A DNA stretch of 64,000 nucleotides from Gibbula magus. Its lineage: Eukaryota; Mollusca; Gastropoda; Trochida; Trochidae. The translations under genes and the position numbers were made by a program. Under the pieces are notes generated by a model. That model saw nothing but the letters and a program-made list of their open reading frames with translations. It ran no database searches and was not told where the DNA came from. Shown piece by piece: positions 12,701-24,035 of this stretch (the first letter of the stretch is position 1; the number at the start of each line of letters is the position of its first letter). The stretch covers positions 39,086,873-39,150,872 of the forward strand of contig OW388291.1 in NCBI GenBank assembly GCA_936450465.1, in the 5' to 3' direction.

Positions 12701-13260
12701 TCGCTGGACTGGTAAGAAATGCATGATATATATGAAAACTACACATTTCAGATAATTAGGAACTTTGTCATTTAAGAAAACGTAACCAATAAGGCCGCCA
12801 TCAAGCAATATTCTGTTTTCGTGAATACTTGAAACTTCCCTTACTGAAAGTTTTCAGGTATACCCTAATGTTTGGAAGCTTGAGTTCATTTACACGCGAA
12901 CATAAAATACACAAATCTGGTGTTTCTCTGAATGTTATACGTTAATGGTTCTGGTTCGATTGGATTGGTCTTTAATATATTCAGCCAATGATGTGGTTTG
13001 AAAATGGATTTTTAAACAAATAAGCTAGTCTGCAACCGTTGATGAGTTGCGAAGAGCCGTAAGCTAAGAATTAAAGTTAAAGAATTTGCTTTGAAATTAA
13101 TGATAAACATGTTTCATAGACCAAAGTCAGTCTAGTATTGAAGAAGAGAGCTCTGTTGCTGCTGCATAAATAGCGAAAGGCAAACACAGTACAACTGTGG
13201 GTTCAAGATACCAGCAACGTGCAGGCTGTCAGCAAAGCAAGTTTCAAGACACAAACTATC
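9780..13260. repeat. Right copy of the 0.2-3.1 kb duplication
   Basis: Carries the same ordered blocks as the left copy (see 190-3,100). It is longer partly because the transposon at 11,866-12,617 is inserted here and has no counterpart at the equivalent left-copy position. The best-conserved stretch is the last one (13,110-13,255 against about 2,960-3,100). Confidence 0.55.
11866..12617. mobile_element. 752-bp DNA transposon with palindrome arrays near both ends, 8-bp TSD
   Basis: Terminal inverted repeats start ACGGAA and contain CGTATTAGTGTCACG on each strand. They are flanked by ACAAACTT (11,858-11,865) and ACAAACAT (12,618-12,625), a 7/8 match consistent with an 8-bp target duplication as made by hAT- or P-type transposases. 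Just inside each end sits an array of the self-complementary 12-mer TCCTACGTAGGA: three copies at about 11,900-11,955 and three intact plus one disrupted at about 12,487-12,570. The centre (12,000-12,480) holds an 81-codon frame (12,235-12,480) without recognisable domains. No transposase, so it is non-autonomous. Confidence 0.8.
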
Positions 13261-14084
13261 ATTTATTGTACCAGTCTAAAACTTAGCAGCTTATCACCAT
13301 TTTGCAATCAAGCTTCCGCATGGGTACGACCTACCATGTGTGTTATCATATTTAAAAGGAATGTAATTGGTGGCCACACAGTGTACAGCTGTGCTCTGAA
13401 CGGAATGAGATTAAAGCTATTTTCCTGTAGATCTCATTGAGACATGACATTCGTGAATGAAGGATGATTTAATACTTGATTTTGAAATGGCATGAACATA
13501 CAATACCGTTTCGAATTCACATCACTAACACTTATACTGAAACGTTTTACATCAAATGTGTTAAATGTTACATCATTTAGTAAACAGTAAATGATTCAAA
13601 AGTATGTCATAACATTAATTCATCTTAAATCTTAATTTAACTTTTTTAACAACCACATCGTGTCTTATCTATTTGAAAGCAATACATATGCAATATGCTC
13701 AGTAACAAAAGTTCAGCAACACCCAATCCTTGAAATTGGAAACTTCAGAAGTGTTTTGTGACGGAAGCAATGTCGGGTAAGAACTAATGTCACATGGCAC
13801 AAACACAAATTAGGTTCCAGAAAAAATCACATGAATCAGGTGGGCCAACAGAACTTGATTTCATGGAATATGGATCCCACTGTCATTCATTCTGTCAAAT
13901 CATTTTGAAACCCATTGCACACATCAAAACTGCTTACTGTCAGACTTAAAAGCACCACCTTACAAGGTTGTTACACCATCGGGCATCGCAAGGGTTTACT
14001 GCACTGTTACGTTTGGTGTTGTTGAACTTTTGTTACTGAGTAAGTTTGAACATATGAATTTGTGGTTCATGTTAGGTTTGTAAT
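13261..14084. other. No gene recognised
   Basis: Short chance frames only. No repeats or structured elements noted between the end of the duplication and the MITE at 14,085. Confidence 0.45.
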
Positions 14085-14290
14085 AGTCTTGATTACTACC
14101 CATATGGTTGAAAATAACCGAGGTAATATTATTGATATGAGCACAAGTGCAATTAAACAATAACGATCGAAACTGTGCCATATGACTGTGCCAATTTGTG
14201 TATACCCTCGCTCTCGCTCGGGCAAAACAAATTCACACTCGTCACGTAGAAGTCACATGGCACACTCCCTCGGGTAATACTATCTATTTA
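14085..14290. mobile_element. MITE, short copy of the 57,727 family
   Basis: Shares with 57,727-58,086 the opening ATATGGTTGAAAATAACCGA, the low-complexity CTCGCTCTCGCTCGGGCAA block and the closing CTCGGGTAATA. Its inner arms (GTGCCATATGAC and GTCACATGGCAC) pair imperfectly across the CTCGCTCTCG core. It lacks the CRE-bearing centre of the longer copy. Confidence 0.6.
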
Positions 14291-16107
14291 TTAACTTTTA
14301 TACCATATAAACTTTGCCCATGCCACGACATTATATCAACTTTACCTATGTCACGAGATAAAATAAACCTGGTATTTGACAATCTCCATTAAGTATCCCC
14401 CATGGGAACTTGATTGTCAATCTTTGATTACTCCTGGTCTGATTAAAGATCAACACATGTAATAAATGCTTCGGAAGACTGATTTAGTCAATCACGCTAA
14501 AATTAGTGACAAATTAGCCTTAACATGGTTCCACACTCATTATGAGATATAATTGATTGCTACTGATATTGACGATCTATTGATATTGAGAATTTAAATG
14601 AATCAGTATTCATCCTCCCGATTCTGCTGTCCATATTCATTAGTACTTTGCATTGCATCTTGGTTTATAATACCTTGTTCAGTCTGGCTCCCAGTCTATC
14701 CTTTAGTTGTATCCACTCAAGCTGAGAAATCAAAGCATCCCGAAAAGCAAGTTTAGTTTGGGAAAACACCCTTTTCCTGAATCAAAAAGTCAATGTTGTT
14801 ATTAATATTCAAATCAAAAAGTGATTTGAATCCATTTTTCTGAGACGAAATGTCCAAACGGCTCGGGAGATCTTTACAAACACATTTGTTTCTACGCAAT
14901 CATTGTGGATTCTTGTGAGTTTTATACATGTATGCTATTACATCAACACGCGAAACATAACTCGCGCCAGTCTCCATCGCTGTCTGATTTAAGCCTTGCA
15001 GCATATCCCTCACTTTACCATACTAAGATGACAGAGCCTGAACTTGAAATGCATACTTGGATCTGATTTGTTAGCACGAAAACCTTTAAGAGAATGCGGC
15101 ATGGTTTAATCAGCCAGTGATGTAGACTGAGCGGGTTATGCCTATTAGATATTGTACGTATTTTACCGTTGTTATTAATACTGAAATTGTAACTTGAAAG
15201 TTTACCGGAGATTAAGTGTTGTTTTATTACTACAACTATGAAACACTAACGCAACAATCAAGATGAATTAGACAGTTTATTTTCGAAACATAAAATACAC
15301 TTTCTGACGTAACAATCCATCACTCACTGCCTTGTGACGCATTTTAGACTACTCCAATTTCACAGGTTCATTTCACTATATCTATTAGTACCGATTAGAG
15401 GTCAATATATATTGACACATTTGCAAAGGTGACCAATATTACAGATGTATGTTTATTTACTTCAATAGTGTGAATTACCAAGGTGAAAGTAATAAACAAT
15501 TTCATTTGTATCTAGAGAAATTGTATATTACCTCAAGAAATAGAAGGGTAAACGATTATGTATATTATCTCAGGAAATAGAAGGGTAAACGATTATTCAA
15601 ATTAGCCGTAAACAACACTGTAACATTGAAATATCTAAACAAGTTTTTGGGTTTAGTATGTTATGTAAGAACATAAAAAGATCAGTAACACGGAGAAGGT
15701 GCAACTGTAGGTATTAGGTTTCTGACATCACCTGATAAACTCATCAGACTTCCCAATCTTACGTAATTGGTCTGTATTCATCTTCTTACTCTTCCCATGT
15801 GGGGGTGTAAGGCGATATTGGCAATGATGTATCAACGAACAATAAAAACTGCAAATTAAAAAGCCTACTGCTTATTTTATCATTTCCTATCGTCCCTCAA
15901 TTAGACAGTTACAAAAAGACGTTTGGCATCAGATCATTACCATACGTTATCTTCTCATTAATCAACCTATACTTTGTTAAAGACATCCTCTAAAGCTCCA
16001 ATTAAATGAGTTAAAAATCTGAAAAAATATCGAAATAACTTCCCCTGTTGACTGCTGTAATTCATTGTGCTGATCTACAAAAAATCGTCCTTTTTTATTT
16101 ATGTATA
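14291..16107. other. No gene recognised; one 37-bp tandem duplication
   Basis: Mostly featureless AT-rich DNA. A 37-bp unit is duplicated head to tail at 15,524-15,560 and 15,561-15,597 with three mismatches, each containing GAAATAGAAGGGTAAACGAT. Confidence 0.5.
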
Positions 16108-16277
16108 CAGTCAAGCCGCGATAATCCGGCCACCGATAATCCGAATCTCGCAGTTTCCGAACGGTAGGAAGATGTAACCAAACTCATCTCTATAGTAGTA
16201 CTCAGTAGTCAGAACATTTCACTAACCGAACGTTTTTGATGAAAAACGGAAGCGTTCGGATTGTCGAGGCCTGACTG
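16108..16277. mobile_element. 170-bp MITE, pogo/Tc1-mariner type
   Basis: Ends CAGTCAAGCC and the complement of GGCCTGACTG, flanked by TA on both sides (16,106-16,107 and 16,278-16,279). CAG termini with a TA target duplication are typical of Tc1/mariner-IS630, especially pogo/Tigger-like, elements. The arms carry the repeated core ATAATCCG, and the inner right arm contains AAACGGAAGCGTTCGGAT. A second, left-truncated copy lies at 50,978-51,142. Confidence 0.8.
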
Positions 16278-17240
16278 TATATATATAGATAAATATAGAT
16301 ATATATTCAGAGAAGTTCTAACAGTATATTACACGCGAAACGTGTGGGACGTCCATTTATAAAGTCGTATAAACAAAGGAAAATAGTTTGTCAATGTTTA
16401 TAATGACATTTAAATTCACCTTATTTGATGTTAATGTATGTCTTTCTCATGTTATACGCGAGGGAATTTGGGGGTTTTAGTGTCATTTTCAAAAATATTT
16501 ACGGATAGTAATACTGAAAGGAGAAAGCCCACAACACAAGTGTACTTGCACATTGCAGTGAAACCTACACGTATCGATCGGGACTAGTGAACTGGTAGTA
16601 CTCCACGGACATTCAATGTACTATTGCCCTCATACCTAACTACATGTACATGTATATCAGTTATATGCAGGGGTTAAACATCCCGACCCTGAATGCCCCG
16701 ATGATCCGAAGGTAAACGAACTAAACAGAGCACTATTCCGCCCACTTATAAACAGGAATGTACGCTACAAACATTAAACCTGTTGGGTACCCAACTGCTA
16801 CGTGCAGCAGCTATACGATCTCTCGGCTGTGTTTACAGGAGCACCCAGCGTTTGCAAAATGTTTGTAAACGAATTGCACAGGGAAGCGTTTCATCTGTGT
16901 CTTATTCGTCAAATTTACATCACATGACATGTGCCCTTTAACGACCTGTATAAAACATATGTGATAGGAATAAACATTACATGATATTAGATTCAAAATA
17001 TTCCAAAACAATTTTGATCTTGAAACGTGTTTCAAAACTGTAAAAGTCTTTTATCAGTGTTTTCCTTGACAAATGATGCGGGGACGCTTTAGTTAAAGAA
17101 AGCTGGACCTTCTCATTTAAATGATAAACAGGTTTGACGACAGTGCTGCTCCTTATCGCAGTGAAATATCATGGGAAACAGGCACGAGACCTTCAACACG
17201 AAGCTAATATGTTCAATTAAACATACGTACCATTGAGATA
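16278..17240. other. No gene recognised
   Basis: Upstream of the globin gene. Short frames on the minus strand (16,811-17,035) have no recognisable homology or splice context. Confidence 0.45.
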
Positions 17241-17644
17241 AACCGTTAATGTATGATTATAGAGCCAACAACAGCGCGATGTGTTTTAATGATTAAACTG
17301 GATCGTGCCGGCGATATAGGCTGCAGAGGCTGGCTGTATTGAGCGGGCGAAGTGGAGTACAGGCGCTTCACCGCTAGTGCTTTATCGATGCGTACACTCT
17401 GTGGTCGCTACCGTCAGTACTGTCACTGATCGCTCTATCCCTACCACAGAAGCTTTCTTCCAGTCAGACAGAATAGACATCAAACGTTTGACATAGAACA
17501 GGGGTCTAATATGGCGCTTATATTGGCCATTTGCAGGAATTCTAAGCTCTGAAGAATATTCATTGGACTTTACCGTGATGCTCGACGATCACTGACCATT
17601 GTCCGAAGTTTGTATGTTGTGGACGATTCTCTTGACCACTGGCC
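17241..17644 (+). promoter_or_regulatory. Probable promoter and 5' UTR of the globin gene
   Basis: Base composition becomes visibly richer in G+C and CpG between about 17,270 and 17,480 than in the flanks, as is common around animal transcription starts. No canonical TATA box or initiator was identified. The start codon at 17,645 has a purine (G) at -3 and G at +4, a good Kozak context. Assignment rests on position and composition only. Confidence 0.35.
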
Positions 17645-17850
17645 ATGGGGTGTCGCCAAGTAAAACCTGAACCACCTGCGGAGAAGGCAAATGATACCAA
17701 TGCTGTTCCTAATTCCAAACCGGATTTTACCACATCGGTTCCTCCGGATCCCCGACTTCCATTGGACCAAAGACAAGCGTTTAAGTTGAAACAGTCTTGG
17801 AAAGGGATAAAACGGAATATGGAACAAACAGGAGTTGAAATGTTCATAAG
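17645..17850 (+). CDS. Globin, N-terminal exon (N-myristoylated, globin X/neuroglobin-like)
   Basis: The exon encodes 68 residues plus the first two bases of codon 69. Residues 1-3 are Met-Gly-Cys, the signature for N-myristoylation at Gly2 and palmitoylation at Cys3, which tethers such globins to membranes. Residues 4-37 are a polar, proline-rich linker. Residues 38-69 form globin helices A and B: LPLDQ..., the invariant helix-A Trp (Trp52, position A12), then GVEMFIR with Gly63 at B6 and Arg69 at B12. The exon stops exactly at B12 between codon bases 2 and 3 (AG|GTAAGA), the ancestral globin intron position B12.2. The haem-binding E and F helices would lie in later exons, which I could not find. 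Globins of this kind bind haem and O2/NO; membrane-anchored ones are thought to act in redox protection or signalling rather than transport. Orthology to globin X versus another myristoylated invertebrate globin cannot be settled from this exon. Confidence 0.88.
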
Positions 17851-17856
17851 GTAAGA
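17851..17856 (+). other. Splice donor of globin intron 1 (phase 2)
   Basis: GTAAGA follows AG at the end of the globin exon, a near-consensus animal 5' splice site. It gives a phase-2 intron at helix position B12, shared by most animal globin genes. The intron's 3' end was not located. Confidence 0.85.
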
Positions 17857-18089
17857 ACCATTTCTTTGAAAAGTTATTTATGAGCTTCTACCATGAAATA
17901 GAACAAGTTTAATGGAACGTGAACTCTTACTTGCAATTAGAACGACTGCTGATGACAATAAGACACAAAGCATGTGGTGTCAGCAACTTCAATGAAACGT
18001 CGCGTCTATTTAACAAATGCTGTAAAACAACAGAGCGTGTTTTATGTCAGGCGAGGAACACTTCAATCAACAACACGAGAGTTTTCATT

Positions 18090-18600
18090 AATTACATATA
18101 TTCATGATATTCACTTTTGTTAAGCCGATGTTAACCCAGGATTTATATGAATCCATTGATTTTTTTTCTAAACTAGCTCGAAGCTCCAAGCAACAGAATT
18201 TTTGTCAATGATATTTATGATGTTCACTATTGTTAACCTCATGGACTATCATCTGGATTCACACGGATCCATGGATTTATGCCTACCTTAGCATCAAGCT
18301 TTACATGAAGGTTAATGATAGTTTGACATATCCAGCAAAAGAGTTTCGTCCATGATTTTTTATGATATTCACTATTATTATCATTAACCTGATGGACGAT
18401 AAATGGGATTTATATGGATGCATTGAACTCCTCTACCTTAGTTTCACGCTTTACAAGAAGTTAATGTCATACTCATCAATTGAGGTTTTGTTAACAGTAT
18501 TTATGATGTACATTATTGTAAAGTCGTGCTCGATAATTGGGATTTATATGAATCCGTTGAATTTCCTGCTACTCTAGCTTATTGATTTACAAAGAAATTA
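18090..18600. repeat. Degenerate tandem repeat, about 110-150 bp unit, four copies
   Basis: Each unit has GATATTCAC(T) or a similar start, a GTTAA(CC)T stretch, then GGATTTATATGAATCC or a variant, then CTACCTTAG...GCTTTACA. Variants of the GGATTTATATG block occur near 18,140, 18,253, 18,405 and 18,540. The copies are strongly diverged. The repeat sits just inside the presumed globin intron 1. The frame at 18,362-18,577 arises from the repeat and is not considered coding. Confidence 0.6.
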
Positions 18601-19890
18601 ATGACACCTGTGTGTCCCATAGTTCTCTCACTTCGTCACAATAGATACAAAATGAACCAATTTACCGTCACTAATTGGCAATTAGTTCCACATGTGTCAG
18701 TCTCTGGTTGACACCTCACTAGATTCCAGCAACAAGAGTCACATGAGTTTATATATGAACACTATTATTCACGTGACTCTGACTTTGAAAACACATATGT
18801 TAATATTTATGTAAAGCTCGTCATCACCGCTATTTCAATAGAAATAATGGGATTCAAACGAAGGGCCACAAGACATGATATAATGTACATCAGACAGTAC
18901 GAGGGGAGATTCATGGAATAAATTATTAAACATCTGATGGATGGGACTTGATCAATCTTCTTCAGACGATGAGCTCATTTCATCTTGGTTATCGGTCTTC
19001 TAAGTAATTGAGTAAAGAAGTCCCCCCCTCCAAATCATATCATATTGTAAAAACAACTTTGATCAGAAATGCTCGTAGAAGATATATTTGAACAGAAGGA
19101 GTATGTTACGTTTAAAGGTTTTCTATAAATATCAACTTCTTTCATTAGACTCAACCAGTTCATCAACAACTTGTATGAAAAAGATTTTAAAAATCGTTCT
19201 CTTTGCTTATATCCTTCTAGAGTTGTATTTAGGGGGAAATGACCCGACACGAAACAGTCCTTTTATTTTATAACTGCTCGCCATGTTGTATAAAAAGGAA
19301 ATCAATACGTCGTAAAGAGGAAAATATGTTTGATTTCATGGCCTTGAATTAAGACTGCTGAGGCAATGTCCAGAACTTCGGCCAGAAAAGCAAGACGCTA
19401 TCAGTTTGAATTATACAGTGAAAGGTTTTTCAATTATATACTGACCTTGTCTTACTCAGAAATTGTATTGCCATGTCATTTATATATTGCCTAAGCTATT
19501 GTGCTTGATTTGTCTATAATTATGAACTGGTATGTCCACGCCCAATATGACGTTCCTCTATTAAGCATCGTATTATTGTTATTATTTTCACACATGGCGT
19601 GGATAAAGAAGTATCCTTCTATTCACAAATGCACCTGAGAGTAGGATAGGAAAAACATTGACATAATAAGCATCTGATCTTTGAATCACACATGTTCCTT
19701 TCTGATATTTCCCAATGTCTTGAGTGTTAGGTGTAAGTAAAATATCAATGTTAGGCCAACACGTCCAAACAAGTCCTATGATATTCTGAACATGCTGCAC
19801 ACGGTCTAGAGAATTACTTTAAACATGATGTATGATATCGTAAACATGCTATTCCTTTATACTATCTTATATTCTCAACCTTCTGCAATT
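18601..19890. other. No gene recognised
   Basis: Presumed intronic or intergenic sequence. Overlapping small frames on both strands near 19,035-19,273 have no supporting features. Confidence 0.45.
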
Positions 19891-19894
19891 GGTG

Positions 19895-20604
19895 ATGGTG
19901 ATACTTTAAACATGTCCTTTGACATTTTAAACGCGGTGCTCTAGACATAAAATATTCCTTTAAACATGCCTTAGGATATTCTAAACGCGATGCTCTTGAT
20001 ATAAAAGATTCCTTTAAACATGCCTTGTGATATTCTAAACGCGATGCTCTTGATATAAAAGATTCCTTTAAACATGCCTTATGATATTCTAAACGCGATG
20101 CTCTTGATATAAAAGATTCCTTTAAACATGCCTTATGATATTCTAAACGCGATGCTCTTGATATAAAAGATTCCTTTAAACATGCCTTATGATATTCTAA
20201 ACGCGATGCTCTTGATATAAAAGATTCCTTTAAACATGCCTTATGATATTCTAAACGCGATGCTCTTGATATAAAAGATTCCTTTAAACATGCCTTATGA
20301 TATTCTAAACGCGATGCTCTTGATATAAAAGATTCCTTTAAACATGCCTTGTGATATTCTAAACGCGATGCTCTTGATATAAAAGATTCCTTTAAACATG
20401 CCTTATGATATTCTAAACGCGATGCTCTTGATATAAAAGATTCCTTTAAACATGCCTTATGATATTCTAAACGCGATGCTCTTGATATAAAAGATTCCTT
20501 TAAACATGTCTTATGATATTCTAAACGCGATGCTCTTGATATAAAAGATTCCTTTAAACATGCCTTATGATATTCTAAACACGATGATCAGAGTATAGAG
20601 GATT
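19895..20604. repeat. 54-bp minisatellite array, about 12-13 copies
   Basis: The unit contains TTCCTTTAAACATGCCTTAT and ACGCGATGCTCTTGATATAA. Successive units start exactly 54 bp apart (20,007, 20,061 and so on). The inner copies are almost identical, differing at single sites such as CCTTATG/CCTTGTG, while copies at both edges are degenerate. That is the usual pattern of unequal exchange in a central homogenised core. Decayed copies resume at 24,036-24,160 on the far side of the transposon at 20,608. The uniform units without unique spacers rule out a CRISPR array. Confidence 0.92.
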
Positions 20605-20619
20605 ACTCACAGCAAAAAT

Positions 20620-21245
20620 GAGCTGGTTTCCAGAACACTGAAACTAACAGGATACCAAATGGAAACCAGTATTTCCAGTTGGTATCCAGACAGTTTTTAT
20701 AAGTTTCCATGTGGTTTCCAGCAACACTGAAACTGAATTTTGCACCAGTATCCGGATGGTATCCAGTGCGAATAATTACCCACTCCTCCAAGTGGTATCC
20801 ATCTGGTTTCCATGAATAACTTTCTTTTTGGTTTCAACTCAGTTTCCATGTGATAGTTTCCACTTGGTTTCCACTTGGTTTCCATATTTCCTAGTTTTCA
20901 CTTGGTTTCAACTTGGTTTCCATGTTCAGGTTTACTGTTGGTTTCAGTCTGGTTTCCATGTTAAGGTTTATTGTAGGTTTCAGTCTGGTTTCCATGTTAC
21001 GGTTTACTGTAGGTTTCAACCTACTTTCCATGTTGAGGTTTACTGTAGGTTTCAGTGTGGTTTTAGTATAATGGTTTACTGTAGGTATCAGTCTGGTTTC
21101 AGTGTAATGGTTTACTGTAGGTTTCAGTGTGGTTTCAGTGTGATTTCAGTGTAATGGTTTACTGTAGGTTTCAGTCTGGTTTCCATGTTAAGGTTTACTG
21201 TAGGTTTCAGTGTAATGGTTTACTGTAGGTTTCAACCTGGTGTCC
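20620..21245. repeat. Left subterminal TGGTTTCCA-rich region
   Basis: TGGTTTCCA, GGTATCCA and related strings recur every 10-40 bp. From about 20,930 they settle into a roughly 35-50 bp repeat of GGTTTACTGTAGGTTTCAGT followed by a TGGTTTCCATG-like block. Such arrays are usually transposase-binding sites. The frame at 20,828-21,154 is an artefact of this repeat. Confidence 0.8.
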
Positions 21246-21844
21246 ATGGTTGGCATTTGCATGTTATGATTTAAACGAATGCAGTGTCAACACCTACAGC
21301 AACTGCTATCTTCATCAAGAGCAATAATGCTTCGGAGAAAATAATTCTAGTAATGATAAAAATAATTGTACTTTGTTATAAAGTTTAATACATAAAGTGC
21401 CAATAGCAAAGTCAATCTAATCATATCTAATTGCAAATAAGAAAAGACATTTTGCCTGTTGTACTAGTAATACAAAACAAGTGTGTTGTATTATGAAGTT
21501 TATTACGTAAGTGTCAATTGCAGAGCAAATACTTGACTAATGCTGCAAAAAGGAGAATACATCTGACAATCAAATCTAAGGAATGTATTCAAATGATATC
21601 AAGTACACAATACCATATAGTGATCTTATTTATGAAGATTCTAGATATACATTTAAAAATTGTATTATTTAAAATTACTTCATAAATCATCCAGCAAAAT
21701 GCCATAACTGGATGACGAGGTAAAATAACAGGGCAAATGCTGCTAATTAAGAAAGAGTATCACTGATAATTCTGTGGTTATATTCTCGATTTATACTGTG
21801 CTGCCGGCCAATCACTATTCAATGTATGTTATGAAAAGGTGGTT

Positions 21845-22715
21845 TTATTTTCCTCGGGTAAACAGCCCGGGGAAAATTACATCACTAATCCTCCGGGGTG
21901 ATTTCAAACTCTTCAGCTTCAGCTTAATACGTTCTGTGTCCTCAATGGGAATGATCTTTCGACCACATGGTATGCTCATCTTCAAGCGCAGAAGTCTTTG
22001 ACCGACCACATGCTTCCTTCATTTTCTTCTAGGCTGTAAAAGTAAAACGAACATAAAAAATGATATTAATGACCAACATAAATTGAAAGTGGTACAACCT
22101 CTGTTTTACTTATTTGAAGTGTTTTAGTAAGATACACGATCATAAGTTCTGATTTGCCAGATATTATTATTTTGTATACTGCAATTATTACATTAGTTCT
22201 TAGGTTAAGTTTTGAAACACATGTACCTGTTGTAGGCTAAGGTGAGAGGTCATCTATCGCCTTCTTCAAGTTTCCCATAAGTGCAGGAATGCTGAAATGT
22301 TATAAAAGTATCAAATCAATCAAAGAAACATGAATATTCAAAAGGGTATTTCATATTCTAACTAAATATCAAGGTCATAATATGATATTCAAAAATATAC
22401 ATCAGTACAACAACTCTTACTTGGTCGGTTTTTTTTAGAATGTAATTTTTATGTAATCGTATGAATCAAGAAAGTAGAGACTGTCTTGATACACTAAACA
22501 TTGACATCGTTTCGATACAATATTTCGAAGGTATTTGATCAACTTTATTTAAATTGTTATTTCAATCATTAGCATATTGGACACACATAAGAAAAACATG
22601 AACTGTACCTGCATGCAGTTGTAGAAATATCATGTTGTTTTGCCCTCCGTGAATGACAACAGTTGTTGCCACTGAAGTTCACGTACACCCGGCAGAAAAG
22701 ATTCTGTTTCTTCAT
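21845..22715 (-). CDS. Possible multi-exon coding remnant inside the CACTA-like element
   Basis: Three minus-strand pieces look exon-like. Piece 1 (22,715-22,609) starts with ATG, encodes 35 residues with cysteines at 8, 17, 18 and 35, and ends AG|GTACAG. Piece 2 (22,291-22,227) is bounded by TTTCAG and GTACAT and continues in frame from piece 1, but meets TAG at 22,239-22,237. Piece 3 (about 22,016-21,845) is a basic 57-codon frame ending at TAA; piece 1 could join it in frame at an AG near 22,017. Composition is richer in G+C than the surrounding element. No domain was recognised. It may be a decayed accessory or DNA-binding protein of the transposon, or chance. Confidence 0.25.
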
Positions 22716-23359
22716 TCAGTCACGGGTTATACTGGCAAATAATCGCGCCAAAATGTGGATGATGAACAAAGCTCTTTGTCTGGGAGAGCACATGGTCTGG
22801 CTATTATATAACACCATATGGTGGACAGCGAGCGCCCGGCGATACGGAGCATACATTTGACCTACATCTAATTACTAAATTGAGGCTCACTGAATCTAAG
22901 AGTGTAATTGATATTATTGTGTAGATGTTAAAAAGTAAGTCCAACATAACACATGCAATACAATGAGTAATTAAAAAAACCCATATCATGGTTGATATAA
23001 GTTAATGGCATTGTCGAAATGAAATGGAATACGGTACATATCATATCATATCAATCAAGGGTTTCGGTTATTTACTTGTTTATATAGATATAACATTTAC
23101 AAGACAATATTTTTCTCAAAAGTATAGTTAACCATCCTTTGTTAAAGCTTCATCTGAAAACATTATTTGAACATGTTTATCATAATAATTAATATTGAAT
23201 TTCTAGTTCTTTGCTTTGAATACACGTGCAATTTTAAATAATGGATAACTAATTTGGTTTCTATGGGTCTTTTGATTTGAACAAATGGTTAACAAATGGA
23301 TACACGGGTTCTTAATTATTTCATTATCTGTTTCCATTACACTATTTTACACTACATAA

Positions 23360-24015
23360 CACTTGATAGTTTCATGTTGGTTTCCATTTTCGGGAAACAA
23401 TAATTGTAATTTACACTAATGGAAACCAGCATGAAACTTCACATTAGAGTTTCATGTTGGTTTCCCTTACGGAAATATTACATATCATAGAGTCCAAAAT
23501 GGATTCTAGTTGGAAACCAGATTGCCAAGTTTCAGTGATAGGATACCAAGTGGATACCCCTATTACCAAGTTAACAGTTGGTTTCCAGATTTCAGGATAC
23601 TCAGTCATGTGTGCTGTGGTAGTTTCATGTTGGTTTCCATTTAATGGAATCTTTCAATGCAGATTTCCAGGAATGGAAACCAACATGAAACCTCACTTGA
23701 TAGTTTCATGTTGGTTTCCATTTTCTGGAATCAATAATTGCAATTTACAGGAATGGAAACTAACATGAAACTTCATATTGTGGTTTCATGTTGATTTCCA
23801 TTTCATGGAAACGTTGATTGCAATTTCCAAGAATGGAAACCAACATGAAACACATAATCAATGTTTCCAGTTGGTTTCCATCACGGAAATACTTAATGTT
23901 ATAGAATCCAAAATGGATTCTAGTTGGAAACCAGGTTACCTAGTTTCAGCAGATGGATACCAAGTGGATACTCCTATTACCCAGTTTCCAGTTGGTTTCC
24001 AGATTGCAGGATACT
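23360..24015. repeat. Right subterminal foldback units
   Basis: Four to five units each begin GTTTCATGTTGGTTTCCAT and end with its complement 40-60 bp later, so each is a small hairpin. They occur near 23,368, 23,449, 23,620, 23,700 and 23,783. A longer block (TCCAAAATGGATTCTAGTTG) is itself duplicated at 23,490 and 23,908. Frames at 23,454-23,768 and 23,778-24,044 are products of this repetition. Confidence 0.8.
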
Positions 24016-24035
24016 CAGTCATTTTTGCTGTGACT

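Larger units (their letters stand above)
20608..24032. mobile_element. 3.4-kb CACTA-like DNA transposon inserted in the minisatellite
   Basis: The termini are the perfect 14-bp inverted repeat CACAGCAAAAATGA (20,608-20,621 and its complement at 24,019-24,032), flanked by ACT on both sides (20,605-20,607 and 24,033-24,035). A 3-bp target duplication with CAC-starting ends and long subterminal regions built of short repeats in both orientations fits the EnSpm/CACTA (CMC) superfamily. Left subterminal region 20,620-21,245 and right 23,360-24,015 are packed with TGGTTTCCA and its complement. The interior (21,250-23,350) is AT-rich with a few possible minus-strand exons, but no recognisable DDE transposase, so it is probably non-autonomous or decayed. 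CAC-A rather than CACT(A/G) ends are unusual, so the superfamily is tentative. Confidence 0.7.

Noticed and set aside
19895..20604. Regular repeats as a CRISPR array
   Set aside because: The units are contiguous 54-bp copies with no unique spacers, and the genome is clearly eukaryotic.
20828..21154. 108-codon ORF with repeated FHV/GFS motifs
   Set aside because: It is the translation of the subterminal TGGTTTCCA repeat of the transposon.
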